Positions 31,029 to 38,351 of a stretch of DNA of 47,432 bases are shown piece by piece. The stretch spans positions 1-47,432 of the IMG/VR virus record IMGVR_UViG_3300046680_000167. One strand, given 5' to 3'. Numbering within the stretch: the first letter of the stretch is position 1; every line of letters starts with the position of its first letter. Below the pieces are notes generated by a model. It was not told the DNA's origin. It saw only the letters and a list, made by a program, of their open reading frames with translations, and searched no databases. The position numbers and the translations under genes are program-made. The stretch comes from a virus.

Positions 31029-31271
31029 TTATGCCGAGCGCGCCCCGATTTCAACTAACAGGCGATCGAAGTCGTCGAGCGGCGGCGGGCTCGGGTGCGT
31101 GGCTTCTAACGCCGCCAACAACGGCGCGGCGGCGACGGCCGTGCACCTCGGCCCGAGCTGTAGCACGGCGACATGGTGTGTCTTGGCGAGTCCGAGCACG
31201 CGCGCCCAAGACATACCCGTCGTCGCGAGTGCGTTGCGCCGCGTGATCATGACGACGGCGCCGACCGTCAT
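31029..31271 (-). CDS. Excisionase-like small HTH protein
   Basis: 80 residues from ATG 31271, ATGA-coupled to the upstream leftward gene. The segment SWARVLGLAKTHHVAVLQLG then a turn and LLAALEA matches the winged-helix layout of HTH_17/excisionase proteins (S-W, GV-x-LL-x-LG, then an ALEA helix). An excisionase would direct the integrase toward excision, and its place as the last gene of the leftward early operon, under repressor control, fits prophage induction. Assignment is from pattern only. Confidence 0.55.
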   Translation of the reverse strand: MTVGAVVMITRRNALATTGMSWARVLGLAKTHHVAVLQLGPRCTAVAAAPLLAALEATHPSPPPLDDFDRLLVEIGARSA

Positions 31272-31414
31272 GTCCGAGCCTCGGCCGCTGTGCACACAAG
31301 GTCGGCGTGCTCGACCGCCTTGACGTGGTCGGCGTTGAGTCGCCATGACGCCATATACGCAAGCGTCCAACGCAGTCGGCGCAGCTCGGTTTGCAACCCG
31401 TACACGTCGGTCAT
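31268..31414 (-). CDS. Very small hypothetical protein
   Basis: 48 residues (MTDVYGLQTELRRLRWTLAY...). Helical, Arg/Leu-rich in the first half. Linked by ATGA overlaps to the gene on either side, which is the main reason to call it real. No family recognised. Confidence 0.55.
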   Translation of the reverse strand: MTDVYGLQTELRRLRWTLAYMASWRLNADHVKAVEHADLVCTAAEART

Positions 31415-31713
31415 AAAACATCCTCGGGCCGAGGCTCGCCCGTGTGTAGCTCGACCTCGACCAACGGGTCGGGCGCGTCGGGCGTCGGGTACAGCGCCGA
31501 CGTGTGCTCGTGTTGTACCGACTCGACTTTGTAAGACACCTCGATCGTGTCGTCGCCGCGGGTCGCACGCGTAATCGACAGCGTCAACGACACTCGGCCC
31601 GGGTGCCACTTGAGATCGGCGATCGGCGTTTGCATGCGCCCGTACGCACTGTTGAGCGCGCGGTCAACTTCGGTCATTTGTTCGTATGTCAACGGCTTGT
31701 ATTCGAGTGTCAT
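31411..31713 (-). CDS. Hypothetical beta-rich protein
   Basis: 100 residues from ATG 31713, with AAGGAAAG upstream, a clear ribosome binding site. Helical beginning (YEQMTEVDRALNSAYGRM), then beta strands (RVSLTLSITRATRGDDTIEV), then an acidic tail (ending PRPEDVL). Part of the leftward recombination operon with four-base overlaps on both sides. Function unknown. Confidence 0.65.
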   Translation of the reverse strand: MTLEYKPLTYEQMTEVDRALNSAYGRMQTPIADLKWHPGRVSLTLSITRATRGDDTIEVSYKVESVQHEHTSALYPTPDAPDPLVEVELHTGEPRPEDVL

Positions 31714-31895
31714 AGTATCCGACTTTCCTTGTGATAATAGAGACGGCCCAAGCCAAACCCGCCGAGCACTAGCCCGGTCATTGGCAACAACAAAAGCGAG
31801 CGCGCGCCGTACGTAGGTATGACGACCATGTATATCGACAGCATGTTGCAGCCGAGCCCAAGCCCGTACATTACGCCGTTGAATAACTGGCTCAT
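31710..31895 (-). CDS. Small membrane protein
   Basis: 61 residues, two hydrophobic segments (FNGVMYGLGLGCNMLSIYMV and SLLLLPMTGLVLGGFGLG) and a basic end. ATGA overlaps connect it to the helicase gene before it and the small gene after it. It could be a membrane peptide of superinfection exclusion or similar; nothing specific. Confidence 0.62.
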   Translation of the reverse strand: MSQLFNGVMYGLGLGCNMLSIYMVVIPTYGARSLLLLPMTGLVLGGFGLGRLYYHKESRIL

Positions 31896-33112
31896 ACCGA
31901 CGCCTCGGCCGGCTCAAGCGTCGACCGTATGCGTTCGACGAGCGACGTTTGACGCAGCGCCGCGTTATGTTTCAAGGCACGCGCTAACCCGCGCTCGTCG
32001 CCAACCAACGTCACGTGTTGTTTGGCGCGCGTAATCGCTGTGTACAGTATCGAGCGACTCAGCATGTGCGTGTGTGTCGAGTGACATATGACTATCACTC
32101 GCGCGAATTCCGAGCCCTGTGTTTTGTGTACGGTCAACGCATACGCAGGCTGTAAGGCGTCGTGCTCGTCGCGGGTTTCATACGTCACCACCCGGCGCAG
32201 CTCGGGAAACGACACGACGACTTTGGGATCGTCGGGCCCGATAGCCTCGACCACGCCGATCTCGCCGTTCATAACGTCAAGGTCATAGTTGTTACGTGTT
32301 TGGATTACACGTGTACCGTACCGTACCGCGCACTTACCATCGCCGCGCGCCAACAGTTTGCCCGCGCGCTCGCGGTTTAGTGCCGCGTCGAGCATGTTGT
32401 TGAGGGCGTCGCACCCGGCCGCGCCCGCGTATTGCGGCGCGAGTACGACGACGGCGTTAGGGTCGGGCGCGAGTAACACGGCTGTACGTACGACGTCGAC
32501 CACGTCGGCCGCGTCGTCGACCTCTAAGAACTCAAAGCCCGCGCACTCGTCGAGTTCCAACGGCCCGCCGTCGAGTACCCGCGGTGCATTGCGGATAACC
32601 CATGAGCCCTCGGCGGCGCGATGGTTGGTTTTCAAGCGCGCAACAGGTACCGCGCCCGAGTCGATTAGATCGCCAAACATGCGGCCGAGTCCAACGGGCG
32701 GCAATTGATCGGCGTCGCCTATGAGTACCAACCGCGACCGCCGCGAGCCTTCTAACAGGGCTTGCGCGATCTCATAGTCAATCATGCTTGCCTCGTCGAT
32801 AAAGACGACCGAGGCGTCCAAGGGCGATCGATAGTCGTACGCCCAACCTTGGCGCGACCAACCTAACAGCCGATGGATCGTTGACGCGTCGCGACCCGTA
32901 GCTTGCGCCATACGTCGAGCGGCTTTACCCGTCGGCGCCGCAAGCTTGATCGCGCTGTCGTCGATGCCCGCCGCGCGCAACGCCGCGAGCGCCGCACCTA
33001 GCGTTGTCGTTTTGCCCGAGCCGGGCGGGCCTGTAACGCACGCGAATTGCGCCGAGCACATAAGGTCGACGGCCGATGATTGCGAGGCGTCTAGGGTGTG
33101 TGCGGCGGTCAC
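31892..33112 (-). CDS. RecD-like SF1B helicase (motor half of a split RecD2)
   Basis: 406 residues from GTG 33112, which overlaps the preceding stop (GTGA). Helicase motifs in order: Walker A TGPPGSGKTTT, VVFIDEASMID (II), VLIGDADQLPPVGLG (III), a long loop region, VMNGEIG, PAYALTVHKTQGSEF (V) and LYTAITRAKQHV (VI). It lacks the OB/HhH N-terminal region of RecD2, which is encoded separately at 34480-35379. Together (299 + 406 residues) they equal one RecD2 of about 700. This 5'-3' helicase probably works with the Cas4-like nuclease in DNA end processing and recombination. Confidence 0.88.
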   Translation of the reverse strand: MTAAHTLDASQSSAVDLMCSAQFACVTGPPGSGKTTTLGAALAALRAAGIDDSAIKLAAPTGKAARRMAQATGRDASTIHRLLGWSRQGWAYDYRSPLDASVVFIDEASMIDYEIAQALLEGSRRSRLVLIGDADQLPPVGLGRMFGDLIDSGAVPVARLKTNHRAAEGSWVIRNAPRVLDGGPLELDECAGFEFLEVDDAADVVDVVRTAVLLAPDPNAVVVLAPQYAGAAGCDALNNMLDAALNRERAGKLLARGDGKCAVRYGTRVIQTRNNYDLDVMNGEIGVVEAIGPDDPKVVVSFPELRRVVTYETRDEHDALQPAYALTVHKTQGSEFARVIVICHSTHTHMLSRSILYTAITRAKQHVTLVGDERGLARALKHNAALRQTSLVERIRSTLEPAEASV

Positions 33113-33711
33113 GACGACACCCGTACGTAAGTGACGCCGTTGTCGGTCAACAATTGTTTGTTCGGTTTGGAGATGGGATCCGGGCAAGCAACAAACCATT
33201 GTTGGGCGTCTGTCCCGTCACTCGTTGCGAGTTGGGTTAGATCGGCCGATTTGTAGAAATTAATTTGGCGCAAAAGCTCGCCGACTCCAGGAAAGCGCGT
33301 TTTGACCTCGATTAGAAATCGCTTTTCAACAGTCCAATTCAGATCAATGTGCGAGTGCGGGCCGACCGTGCCGCTGCAACACGACGTCCCAACGTCTGAC
33401 TTCCATCCGGGAGTAGACCTGTATGCGTACCTGCCGCGACCCCAAATATATACATCCAAAAACCCAATGGTATTTTGAATGCGCCCGCGACCAGACAGGG
33501 GTGTTTCTAAAAACGCTTTGACGTAAGCCACGCTAAAGCCTCTTAGTCTAATATGGCCTATGTCCTTATCTGGTTCCGACCAATAACGTTTGACAAACTC
33601 GTCGGCGCGAGTCGCGAGCCTTTCACATATCCTGTCGTGTTGCGGCGTGCGGCGATCGGGATCGCTAAAACCCATGCGCGCGATCAACGTGTTTTGATGC
33701 GCGTGCGTCAC
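33109..33711 (-). CDS. PD-(D/E)XK nuclease-like protein of atypical composition
   Basis: 200 residues. A nuclease core is suggested by NTIGFLDVYIWG (acidic residue), KRFLIEVKTRFPGVGELLRQ (E-x-K followed by a GELLRQI-type helix) and INFYKSA. This is the form of phage and mobile-element PD-(D/E)XK enzymes whose conserved Gln follows the EVK strand. The DNA is visibly less GC-rich than its neighbours, with codons such as TTT, AAT and AAA more frequent, which suggests recent acquisition. It lies inside the split RecD2 cluster. It could be a recombination nuclease or a Holliday-junction-type enzyme. Confidence 0.65.
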   Translation of the reverse strand: MTHAHQNTLIARMGFSDPDRRTPQHDRICERLATRADEFVKRYWSEPDKDIGHIRLRGFSVAYVKAFLETPLSGRGRIQNTIGFLDVYIWGRGRYAYRSTPGWKSDVGTSCCSGTVGPHSHIDLNWTVEKRFLIEVKTRFPGVGELLRQINFYKSADLTQLATSDGTDAQQWFVACPDPISKPNKQLLTDNGVTYVRVSS

Positions 33712-34004
33712 GACGGCTCGCCCTCGCTGCGCCCGTCGCCCGTTGTTGCGGCCGGCTCGACGGCGCCCGCCGCCCGCATGTCGTCGGCGTAGTTTGCCAA
33801 AGCGTTGGTTACAAACGCTTGCAGGATCCCATGCAGCGGTATGTTGTACGTACGCGCGTAGTCAACGACGAGCATAACCGCGCACGTGAGTGGCGTGTAT
33901 TGATCGCCGCCGCGGGCCTTGACGACGTCGAGCGCCGCCGCCCATGCCTCGCGTGCAATTAATACTTGGTCGGGTGTTTCTTTTTGCATTTCTGTAACGG
34001 TCAT
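33708..34004 (-). CDS. Small hypothetical protein
   Basis: 98 residues from ATG 34004 (MTVTEMQKETPDQVL), ATGA-coupled to the upstream gene; the longer in-frame reading overlaps that gene and is rejected. Helical (WAAALDVVKARGGDQY, CAVMLVVDYARTY), ending in an acidic, disordered tail. No recognised family. It is one of three genes inserted between the two halves of the split RecD2. Confidence 0.62.
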   Translation of the reverse strand: MTVTEMQKETPDQVLIAREAWAAALDVVKARGGDQYTPLTCAVMLVVDYARTYNIPLHGILQAFVTNALANYADDMRAAGAVEPAATTGDGRSEGEPS

Positions 34005-34483
34005 GGCTTGGGCCCTCGAATGGTTGTGATTTTGGGGATGAGACAAACGCAGCGTGTGTTAGGCGCGAGCACCGCGGCGCATACTTCACAGCGCGGCGCA
34101 ATCTTATATATGTAGCGATACTCAACGATTTGGTTTAGGCGGTTGACGTACAAACCCATTCGCATGCCGCCCGACATGCCGCGGTCACAATAAAATACCC
34201 GCTTGGCGGCGTGGTACCCCCACGCAAACCCGGCGTGCATGCCGCGCGTACGCTGCGCCAAGTCCGAGTCGTCGAGCGCGCCCGACGACGCGTACAGCAC
34301 GTGCGATGCGTAAGGCGCTTCGTTACGGTAAAGCGAGTCGCGCATGCACGCGATCGCATAGCGGCGGTTTAACCACCCGTTGAACCATGCAAATAACCAC
34401 TTGGTACCCCACGGCGCCCAACGCGGCGCGTAGCCCGCGTAAGGCGACTCAAGTACGACCAAGCGCGGCGCGTCGACGCTCAC
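34001..34483 (-). CDS. DUF7768-like protein (nucleoside-deoxyribosyltransferase-type fold)
   Basis: 160 residues from GTG 34483, overlapping the previous stop (GTGA). The pattern LVVLESPYAG at the start, then YAIACMRDSLYRNEAPYASH, GMHAGFAWGY, VFYCDRGMSGGMRMGL and VEYRYI is that of short phage proteins with the DUF7768/DUF4406 fold, related to nucleoside 2-deoxyribosyltransferases. The C-terminal CEVCAAVL and CVC cysteines look like an added zinc site. A role in nucleotide or modified-base metabolism is possible; substrate unknown. Confidence 0.7.
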   Translation of the reverse strand: MSVDAPRLVVLESPYAGYAPRWAPWGTKWLFAWFNGWLNRRYAIACMRDSLYRNEAPYASHVLYASSGALDDSDLAQRTRGMHAGFAWGYHAAKRVFYCDRGMSGGMRMGLYVNRLNQIVEYRYIYKIAPRCEVCAAVLAPNTRCVCLIPKITTIRGPKP

Positions 34484-35379
34484 GGGCCCTCGCCGACGCG
34501 CTGTACGATGAGCTCGGCGACGCGTGCCTCTAAGCGGTCGAGCTTGGATGAGTAGATACGCAGCGCCCGCTTGACGATTACGCCCGACCCGACCGCATGG
34601 CGTATGCCTGCCATGACCGCGTCGCGCCCAACGCCTAAGACGCGCTCGACCTCGGCTTGAAACACCCGCGGCCGCATGCACACGTGACCCTCGATCGCGT
34701 GCTCACCTAAGACGTGCTCAATGCCCGCGGCGATGCGTCGCGGCGCGTCGTGTGGCACGCCCGACTTGCGCGCGACCACGTCGGCACGCGTCCAACCAAA
34801 CCCATGCACCTTACGAAACAACTCGTAAGGGTCGGCTCGGATGCGCTCGACCGCGTGCTCGGCGGTCAACCACTCCGACATGCAGCGGCCGATTTGTGAC
34901 GTGGTTAGCCCCCACCCGCGCAGCGTTACTTGGTGCTCGCGGTCGGCGCGCGCGGCGACGTACGCCGTGTGTATTTCGTCGGCGCGCGCATCCGATATGC
35001 CGTCGACCAACGCCAACCGCCGCGGCGTGTGCTCGATGCACGCCCAAAGCTTATCGACGCCGCCGCACCACTCGACGAGGGCCCGAGCGCGCTTTTCGCC
35101 GACGTTTGGCAACGTCGCGACAAGCCATGCGATCGCACCGTCAACCGAGGTCGGCGGCGATAGCTTGACGGTCGCGACCGCGATTTGATCGCCCCACTTG
35201 GGATCTGTTTTGACGGCGCCCGACACTTCGATTGCGTCGCCCTCGCGGGCGCCGACGATCACGCCGACGATTGACGTCAACGTGCCATCGGCGCCGCGCA
35301 CTTTACCAACGCCCCAACCGCTCGCGCCGTGTTGGCGCCATGACGCGAGCTCGCCCGATACTGTTGCAGTCGCACTCAT
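34480..35379 (-). CDS. RecD2 N-terminal half as a separate protein (OB and helix-hairpin-helix)
   Basis: 299 residues. It contains an OB-like N-terminus (GWGVGKVRGADG, ending DPKWGDQIAVATVKLSPPT), then the HhH region (LPNVGEKRARALVEW, LVDGISDARADEI), then DPYELFRKVHGFGWTRADVV. This is the order and wording of the RecD2 N-terminal part up to just before its motor domain. The motor is encoded at 31892-33112, separated by three genes. ATGA-coupled to its neighbours. It may load the motor on DNA or bind branched structures. There is no Walker motif. Confidence 0.8.
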   Translation of the reverse strand: MSATATVSGELASWRQHGASGWGVGKVRGADGTLTSIVGVIVGAREGDAIEVSGAVKTDPKWGDQIAVATVKLSPPTSVDGAIAWLVATLPNVGEKRARALVEWCGGVDKLWACIEHTPRRLALVDGISDARADEIHTAYVAARADREHQVTLRGWGLTTSQIGRCMSEWLTAEHAVERIRADPYELFRKVHGFGWTRADVVARKSGVPHDAPRRIAAGIEHVLGEHAIEGHVCMRPRVFQAEVERVLGVGRDAVMAGIRHAVGSGVIVKRALRIYSSKLDRLEARVAELIVQRVGEGP

Positions 35380-36212
35380 GCGGCAAAATCTCCCGTGTCA
35401 AACGACGTATCCTCGTCGTCGGCGACGTGCGTAATCGTGGCTTTGAGGGCGTCGAGCGTTTCACGGCAACGCACGACGAGCTCGGGATCGTTAAGCGTCG
35501 GCTCGGCAACCTTGGCGCCCGACGCCGGGTCGACCCGCGACGTCATGTGCGGCGTCAACACGGGTACCGCAAACAGACCGGATTTATCAACGGTCAATTT
35601 CATATTGATTGTAAACCAATCAATAGGCTTGTTAGCGAGCTTGCCGCTAGACAGCTTGCGTTTGTTGGTATGGTACTTGGCCAGGTATTCGGTCAGAGCC
35701 TTTTCACTGGTTTTCTTGAAACCCATTAGGAAAGGCTCGGACGTCGCAAGGTCGACGCCCAACACCGTGTAGCGATCGCTGCAATTCCTAAACGGCTTGC
35801 CCTTGGCGGTGCGGCCCCACTCGTAATCCTTGCACCCGCGGCAACGGCGTTGCTCGGCTTGACCGTCGGTATGCGTAATCGTGCCAGTAATACAATCGTT
35901 GGTTACGCAGATCAGATTGGTTTTCTTTTCTACGTCGTCATATTCCGACCATGCGCGCCAACCGTGTACGTAGATCAACACTACTTGAAGCGTCGGCGAT
36001 TGCACTTGCGTCGCCGTGTCGTAAAAGCAGTCTTTGCGGAATGGCGTACCCGACTCGTCGAGACCTTGTTTGTTAAACACCTTGCGGGCGAGCTTGATTT
36101 TATCGACGCCAATCGCTTGGCTGTACCCGTCGGCGATACTGTCCTCGCCGTAGATGGACAAGGCGGCCGCGCTATCGGCGGCTGTGATTGATGTTGCCGG
36201 TTCCGTCGTCAT
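35376..36212 (-). CDS. Putative single-strand DNA-binding / recombination protein
   Basis: 278 residues, beginning MTTEPATSITAADS at 36212 and overlapping the nuclease gene by 41 bases. A cysteine cluster (CVTNDC, then CRGCKDYEWG and FRNCSDRY) suggests a zinc-binding insert inside a beta-rich core (LQVVLIYVHGWRAWSEYDDV, WFTINMKLTVDKSGL). The acidic C-terminus DDEDTSFDTGDFAA is like the tails of SSB proteins. Such proteins are common beside phage recombination nucleases. The assignment comes from context and the tail, not a clear family match. Confidence 0.5.
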   Translation of the reverse strand: MTTEPATSITAADSAAALSIYGEDSIADGYSQAIGVDKIKLARKVFNKQGLDESGTPFRKDCFYDTATQVQSPTLQVVLIYVHGWRAWSEYDDVEKKTNLICVTNDCITGTITHTDGQAEQRRCRGCKDYEWGRTAKGKPFRNCSDRYTVLGVDLATSEPFLMGFKKTSEKALTEYLAKYHTNKRKLSSGKLANKPIDWFTINMKLTVDKSGLFAVPVLTPHMTSRVDPASGAKVAEPTLNDPELVVRCRETLDALKATITHVADDEDTSFDTGDFAA

Positions 36213-37287
36213 GAGTATTAGATCCTTGTAGTTGTGCCAGAGCGGTTTCCGCCCGGCGTTGCTCGGGCGTTTCTAAGCTTTGATAGCCGTCAGTCAAACA
36301 CGCGCGTGCATAAGCGCACCGCGTACACTTTTCGTCGGGCCGATCAAAAAACCGACCCATGCGCACCATCCCGACGACGGCGCGCACGCGTGCATACAAG
36401 CGCGGTACGTCGTGCTCGCCGACGCCAACGCGGCACCAACCGCCGCCGCGCAGCTCGCCCTTGACGTACTTATGGTCGGTCGGCGCGCCGTAACCCCAAT
36501 GCGCTAGATCCTCGGCGCGGGTGACGTACTTAGTGCCCGCGCGCAAGTACGGCACAAAGTCGCCGAGGTGCACGTGGTGCGCTGCAACCGGGTATTGCCC
36601 GTGCGTGGGCGCAAAGCCGAGCTCCGACCGCGTGCCCGCACCCGCGCCCGGCCGCGACTTAGCAAACGCGATCATGCGTGCCTCAAACTCGGCCCGCGAC
36701 TCGCCCGGTAGCACGGTAAAGAACATGCCCGCCGACAACGCAAGCGCGTAAATGCCGCCTTCCCAACCGTGGTCAAGTTCGATCGGGTGCGGCTTGGCCG
36801 CCGACGTTTTCCAATCGCACATAGCGATCGCGCCCGGTTGGCCGCGCGGCTCGTATATGCAGTCGACGTGTCCAGAAAACCAATACTCGCCGAGTCGGAC
36901 TATGAAACCCGACTCAAGCGCAATCACCCGCGCCGCGCGTCGGTACAGCGTCGCGACCGCGCCCATAACCATATGCGCACGCTCGTCGACGAGCTTGTCT
37001 AACGACGCGTCGTCGTCGCGCCAACGCAGCGATCCCGCCCGCGACATATAGTCGTGTATGAAAGCCCGCGCGTCGGCGTGCGTACCGAGGCCCGCGGCGA
37101 TGGCTTCATGCGTCGCCGTGCCGAGTACAGCGCGCCCCGATGACGTAAAATCCGCGTCATGCGACGCCGGATCATTTTGCTCATACCAAAAGCGTTTTGG
37201 GCAACCGTAGTCGCCCGTTATGCCGACCAAGTGCGACTTATGTATCGGTTGGTCGACCGACCCGTACGCCCGATGCGCCCATGACAT
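36172..37287 (-). CDS. Cas4/RecB-like PD-(D/E)XK nuclease with Fe-S cysteines
   Basis: 371 residues from ATG 37287. Nuclease motifs: LGTATHEAI (conserved His), FSGHVDCIYEPRG (Asp) and IAMCDWKTSAA (D-x-K). The four cysteines expected for a 4Fe-4S cluster are present: one in YGCPKRFWYE and three in EKCTRCAYARACL, as in Cas4 and AddB. It should resect DNA ends. It is the first gene of the leftward early operon, and its start codon lies ten bases from an operator within its promoter. The predicted transcript begins at the ATG. Confidence 0.88.
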   Translation of the reverse strand: MSWAHRAYGSVDQPIHKSHLVGITGDYGCPKRFWYEQNDPASHDADFTSSGRAVLGTATHEAIAAGLGTHADARAFIHDYMSRAGSLRWRDDDASLDKLVDERAHMVMGAVATLYRRAARVIALESGFIVRLGEYWFSGHVDCIYEPRGQPGAIAMCDWKTSAAKPHPIELDHGWEGGIYALALSAGMFFTVLPGESRAEFEARMIAFAKSRPGAGAGTRSELGFAPTHGQYPVAAHHVHLGDFVPYLRAGTKYVTRAEDLAHWGYGAPTDHKYVKGELRGGGWCRVGVGEHDVPRLYARVRAVVGMVRMGRFFDRPDEKCTRCAYARACLTDGYQSLETPEQRRAETALAQLQGSNTHDDGTGNINHSRR

Positions 37288-37293
37288 GAACGC

Positions 37294-37323
37294 CGTATAA
37301 CGTTTGTGTTATCGCGGCCGCAA
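37294..37323 (-). promoter_or_regulatory. Leftward early promoter (pL-like) with embedded operator
   Basis: Leftward TTGCGG (37318-37323) and TATACG (37294-37299) are 18 bases apart. The dyad ATAAC-GTTTGT-GTTAT (37297-37312) lies between and overlaps the -10. The start of transcription would fall at or next to the ATG of the nuclease gene, giving a leaderless message. The dyad matches the operator at 38325. Confidence 0.55.
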
Positions 37324-37419
37324 GATAAATACGCGTCGCACACACATGCGTACTCAAATTCGGCCGTGTGGTGCGATCCTGTTGCGGCGCGTTTGTATAC
37401 GGCGCAATACACGATCCTA

Positions 37420-37731
37420 ATGCAAGCCGAGCACTGGGCCGTCGCCTTACATTTGTACCTAGTGCCGCGCGATGCGGGCGCGCCATCGCGCAAATACACC
37501 GATGATTACGCAGGCGTCGTGTATTATGCGACGCCGCGCGATATCGCGCTCGGGTGTGCGCGGCACGTGCTCGGGCCCGACGCTGTCGACGCCGACGTGA
37601 CCGCGTTAGCCGTCGACGTGTGCGGGCCTATGGCTTACGAGCCGGAACAACCACGCCGCCTACGGTACGAGCTAACCGTTTCCGCGGTCGAGTTGGTGCA
37701 CGCGTTTTGGTCGACGCGCGCGTCGCTTTGA
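37420..37731 (+). CDS. Hypothetical protein convergent with the repressor gene
   Basis: 103 residues from ATG 37420. Earlier in-frame GTG starts exist (37306, within the operator; 37364) and the true start is uncertain. The sequence is mixed alpha/beta (AEHWAVALHLYLVPRDAG, YTDDYAGVVYYAT, IALGCARHVLG) and looks like a real protein. Its 3' end overlaps the end of the leftward repressor gene by 104 bases on the opposite strand. Position in the immunity region suggests a lysogeny or exclusion role; no family recognised. Confidence 0.55.
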   Translation: MQAEHWAVALHLYLVPRDAGAPSRKYTDDYAGVVYYATPRDIALGCARHVLGPDAVDADVTALAVDVCGPMAYEPEQPRRLRYELTVSAVELVHAFWSTRASL

Positions 37732-38263
37732 TCGCGCCCGCTGCAACCGCGCCCGCCAACGCTTTGGCTTGAATTGCCTCATGGTACGCGGCGCGCATGG
37801 CGTCGGCGCGCGGCGTGTGGTCGGCCCGCTCGGCCTCGTACACGCGCACATAACGCTCAACGTATGCGCGTGTGATGGTTTGGTAACGGCCCGCGGGCGA
37901 GTCGACGTGCTCGGCAAACGCCTCGCGTGCCTCGGGTGACGCCGCCGCATGGTCGAGCGCTGCGCGTATGGCTGCATGGTCGAGCGCCGCCGTGGCCGCC
38001 GTCGACGCGCTCGCGGCGCCGCCAAACAGTAACCCGTGCGCATCGCATTCGAGCACTGACACGGCGGCCGCAAAGTGCGGCGTTGACATGTCGTGTTTGC
38101 CCGAGTCCCAGCGTGCGACCTGTACGTAGTGCACGCCCATAGCGGCCGCAAATGTGCCACGTGTAAAGCCGCGGCTTAGGTACATCGCATGCACACGCCG
38201 ATTAAGCGTCGGCTCGCTAAGAGGGTCGACGATGTTGGGCGTCGGCGCGTCGGAATTAGTCAT
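37628..38263 (-). CDS. Phage repressor (CI-like, XRE HTH)
   Basis: 211 residues from ATG 38263; upstream in-frame ATGs would lie on the promoter -10. The N-terminal 80 residues are an XRE-type helix-turn-helix (LNRRVHAMYLSRGFTRGTFA, MGVHYVQVARWDSGKHDMST). The rest is Ala-rich and helical, ending in a basic tail (RASTKTRAPTRPRKRLA). No S24/LexA autoproteolysis domain is seen, so induction must differ from lambda. Transcribed divergently from a Cro-like gene, with the operator ATAACAAACTTGTTAT between them. The predicted promoter gives a nearly leaderless message, as for lambda cI. Confidence 0.75.
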   Translation of the reverse strand: MTNSDAPTPNIVDPLSEPTLNRRVHAMYLSRGFTRGTFAAAMGVHYVQVARWDSGKHDMSTPHFAAAVSVLECDAHGLLFGGAASASTAATAALDHAAIRAALDHAAASPEAREAFAEHVDSPAGRYQTITRAYVERYVRVYEAERADHTPRADAMRAAYHEAIQAKALAGAVAAGAIKATRASTKTRAPTRPRKRLARTVGGVVVPARKP

Positions 38264-38274
38264 AGTCGCACGCA

Positions 38275-38304
38275 TATCTAATCGCACACATGTGGGGGTG
38301 TCAA
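38275..38304 (-). promoter_or_regulatory. Repressor maintenance promoter (pRM-like)
   Basis: Leftward TTGACA (38299-38304), 18-base spacer, TAGATA (38275-38280). The start would be about five bases before the repressor ATG at 38263. It lies 20 bases left of the operator at 38325-38340, so bound repressor could contact polymerase here. Confidence 0.6.
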
Positions 38305-38314
38305 GGGCGTAACA

Positions 38315-38343
38315 TTGACGCCGTATAACAAACTTGTTATGCC
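38315..38343 (+). promoter_or_regulatory. Rightward early promoter (pR-like)
   Basis: TTGACG (38315-38320), 17-base spacer, TATGCC (38338-38343), with the operator dyad occupying the spacer and the first bases of the -10. Transcription would start about two bases before the Cro-like ATG at 38352, again leaderless. The -10 is weak by consensus. Confidence 0.5.
38325..38340. promoter_or_regulatory. Repressor/Cro operator dyad
   Basis: ATAACAA-AC-TTGTTAT is a perfect 7-bp palindrome around a two-base centre, located between the divergent repressor and Cro-like genes. The flanking CGCCGT on the left is shared with the copy at 37297-37312. Confidence 0.72.
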
Positions 38344-38351
38344 GCGCGACT

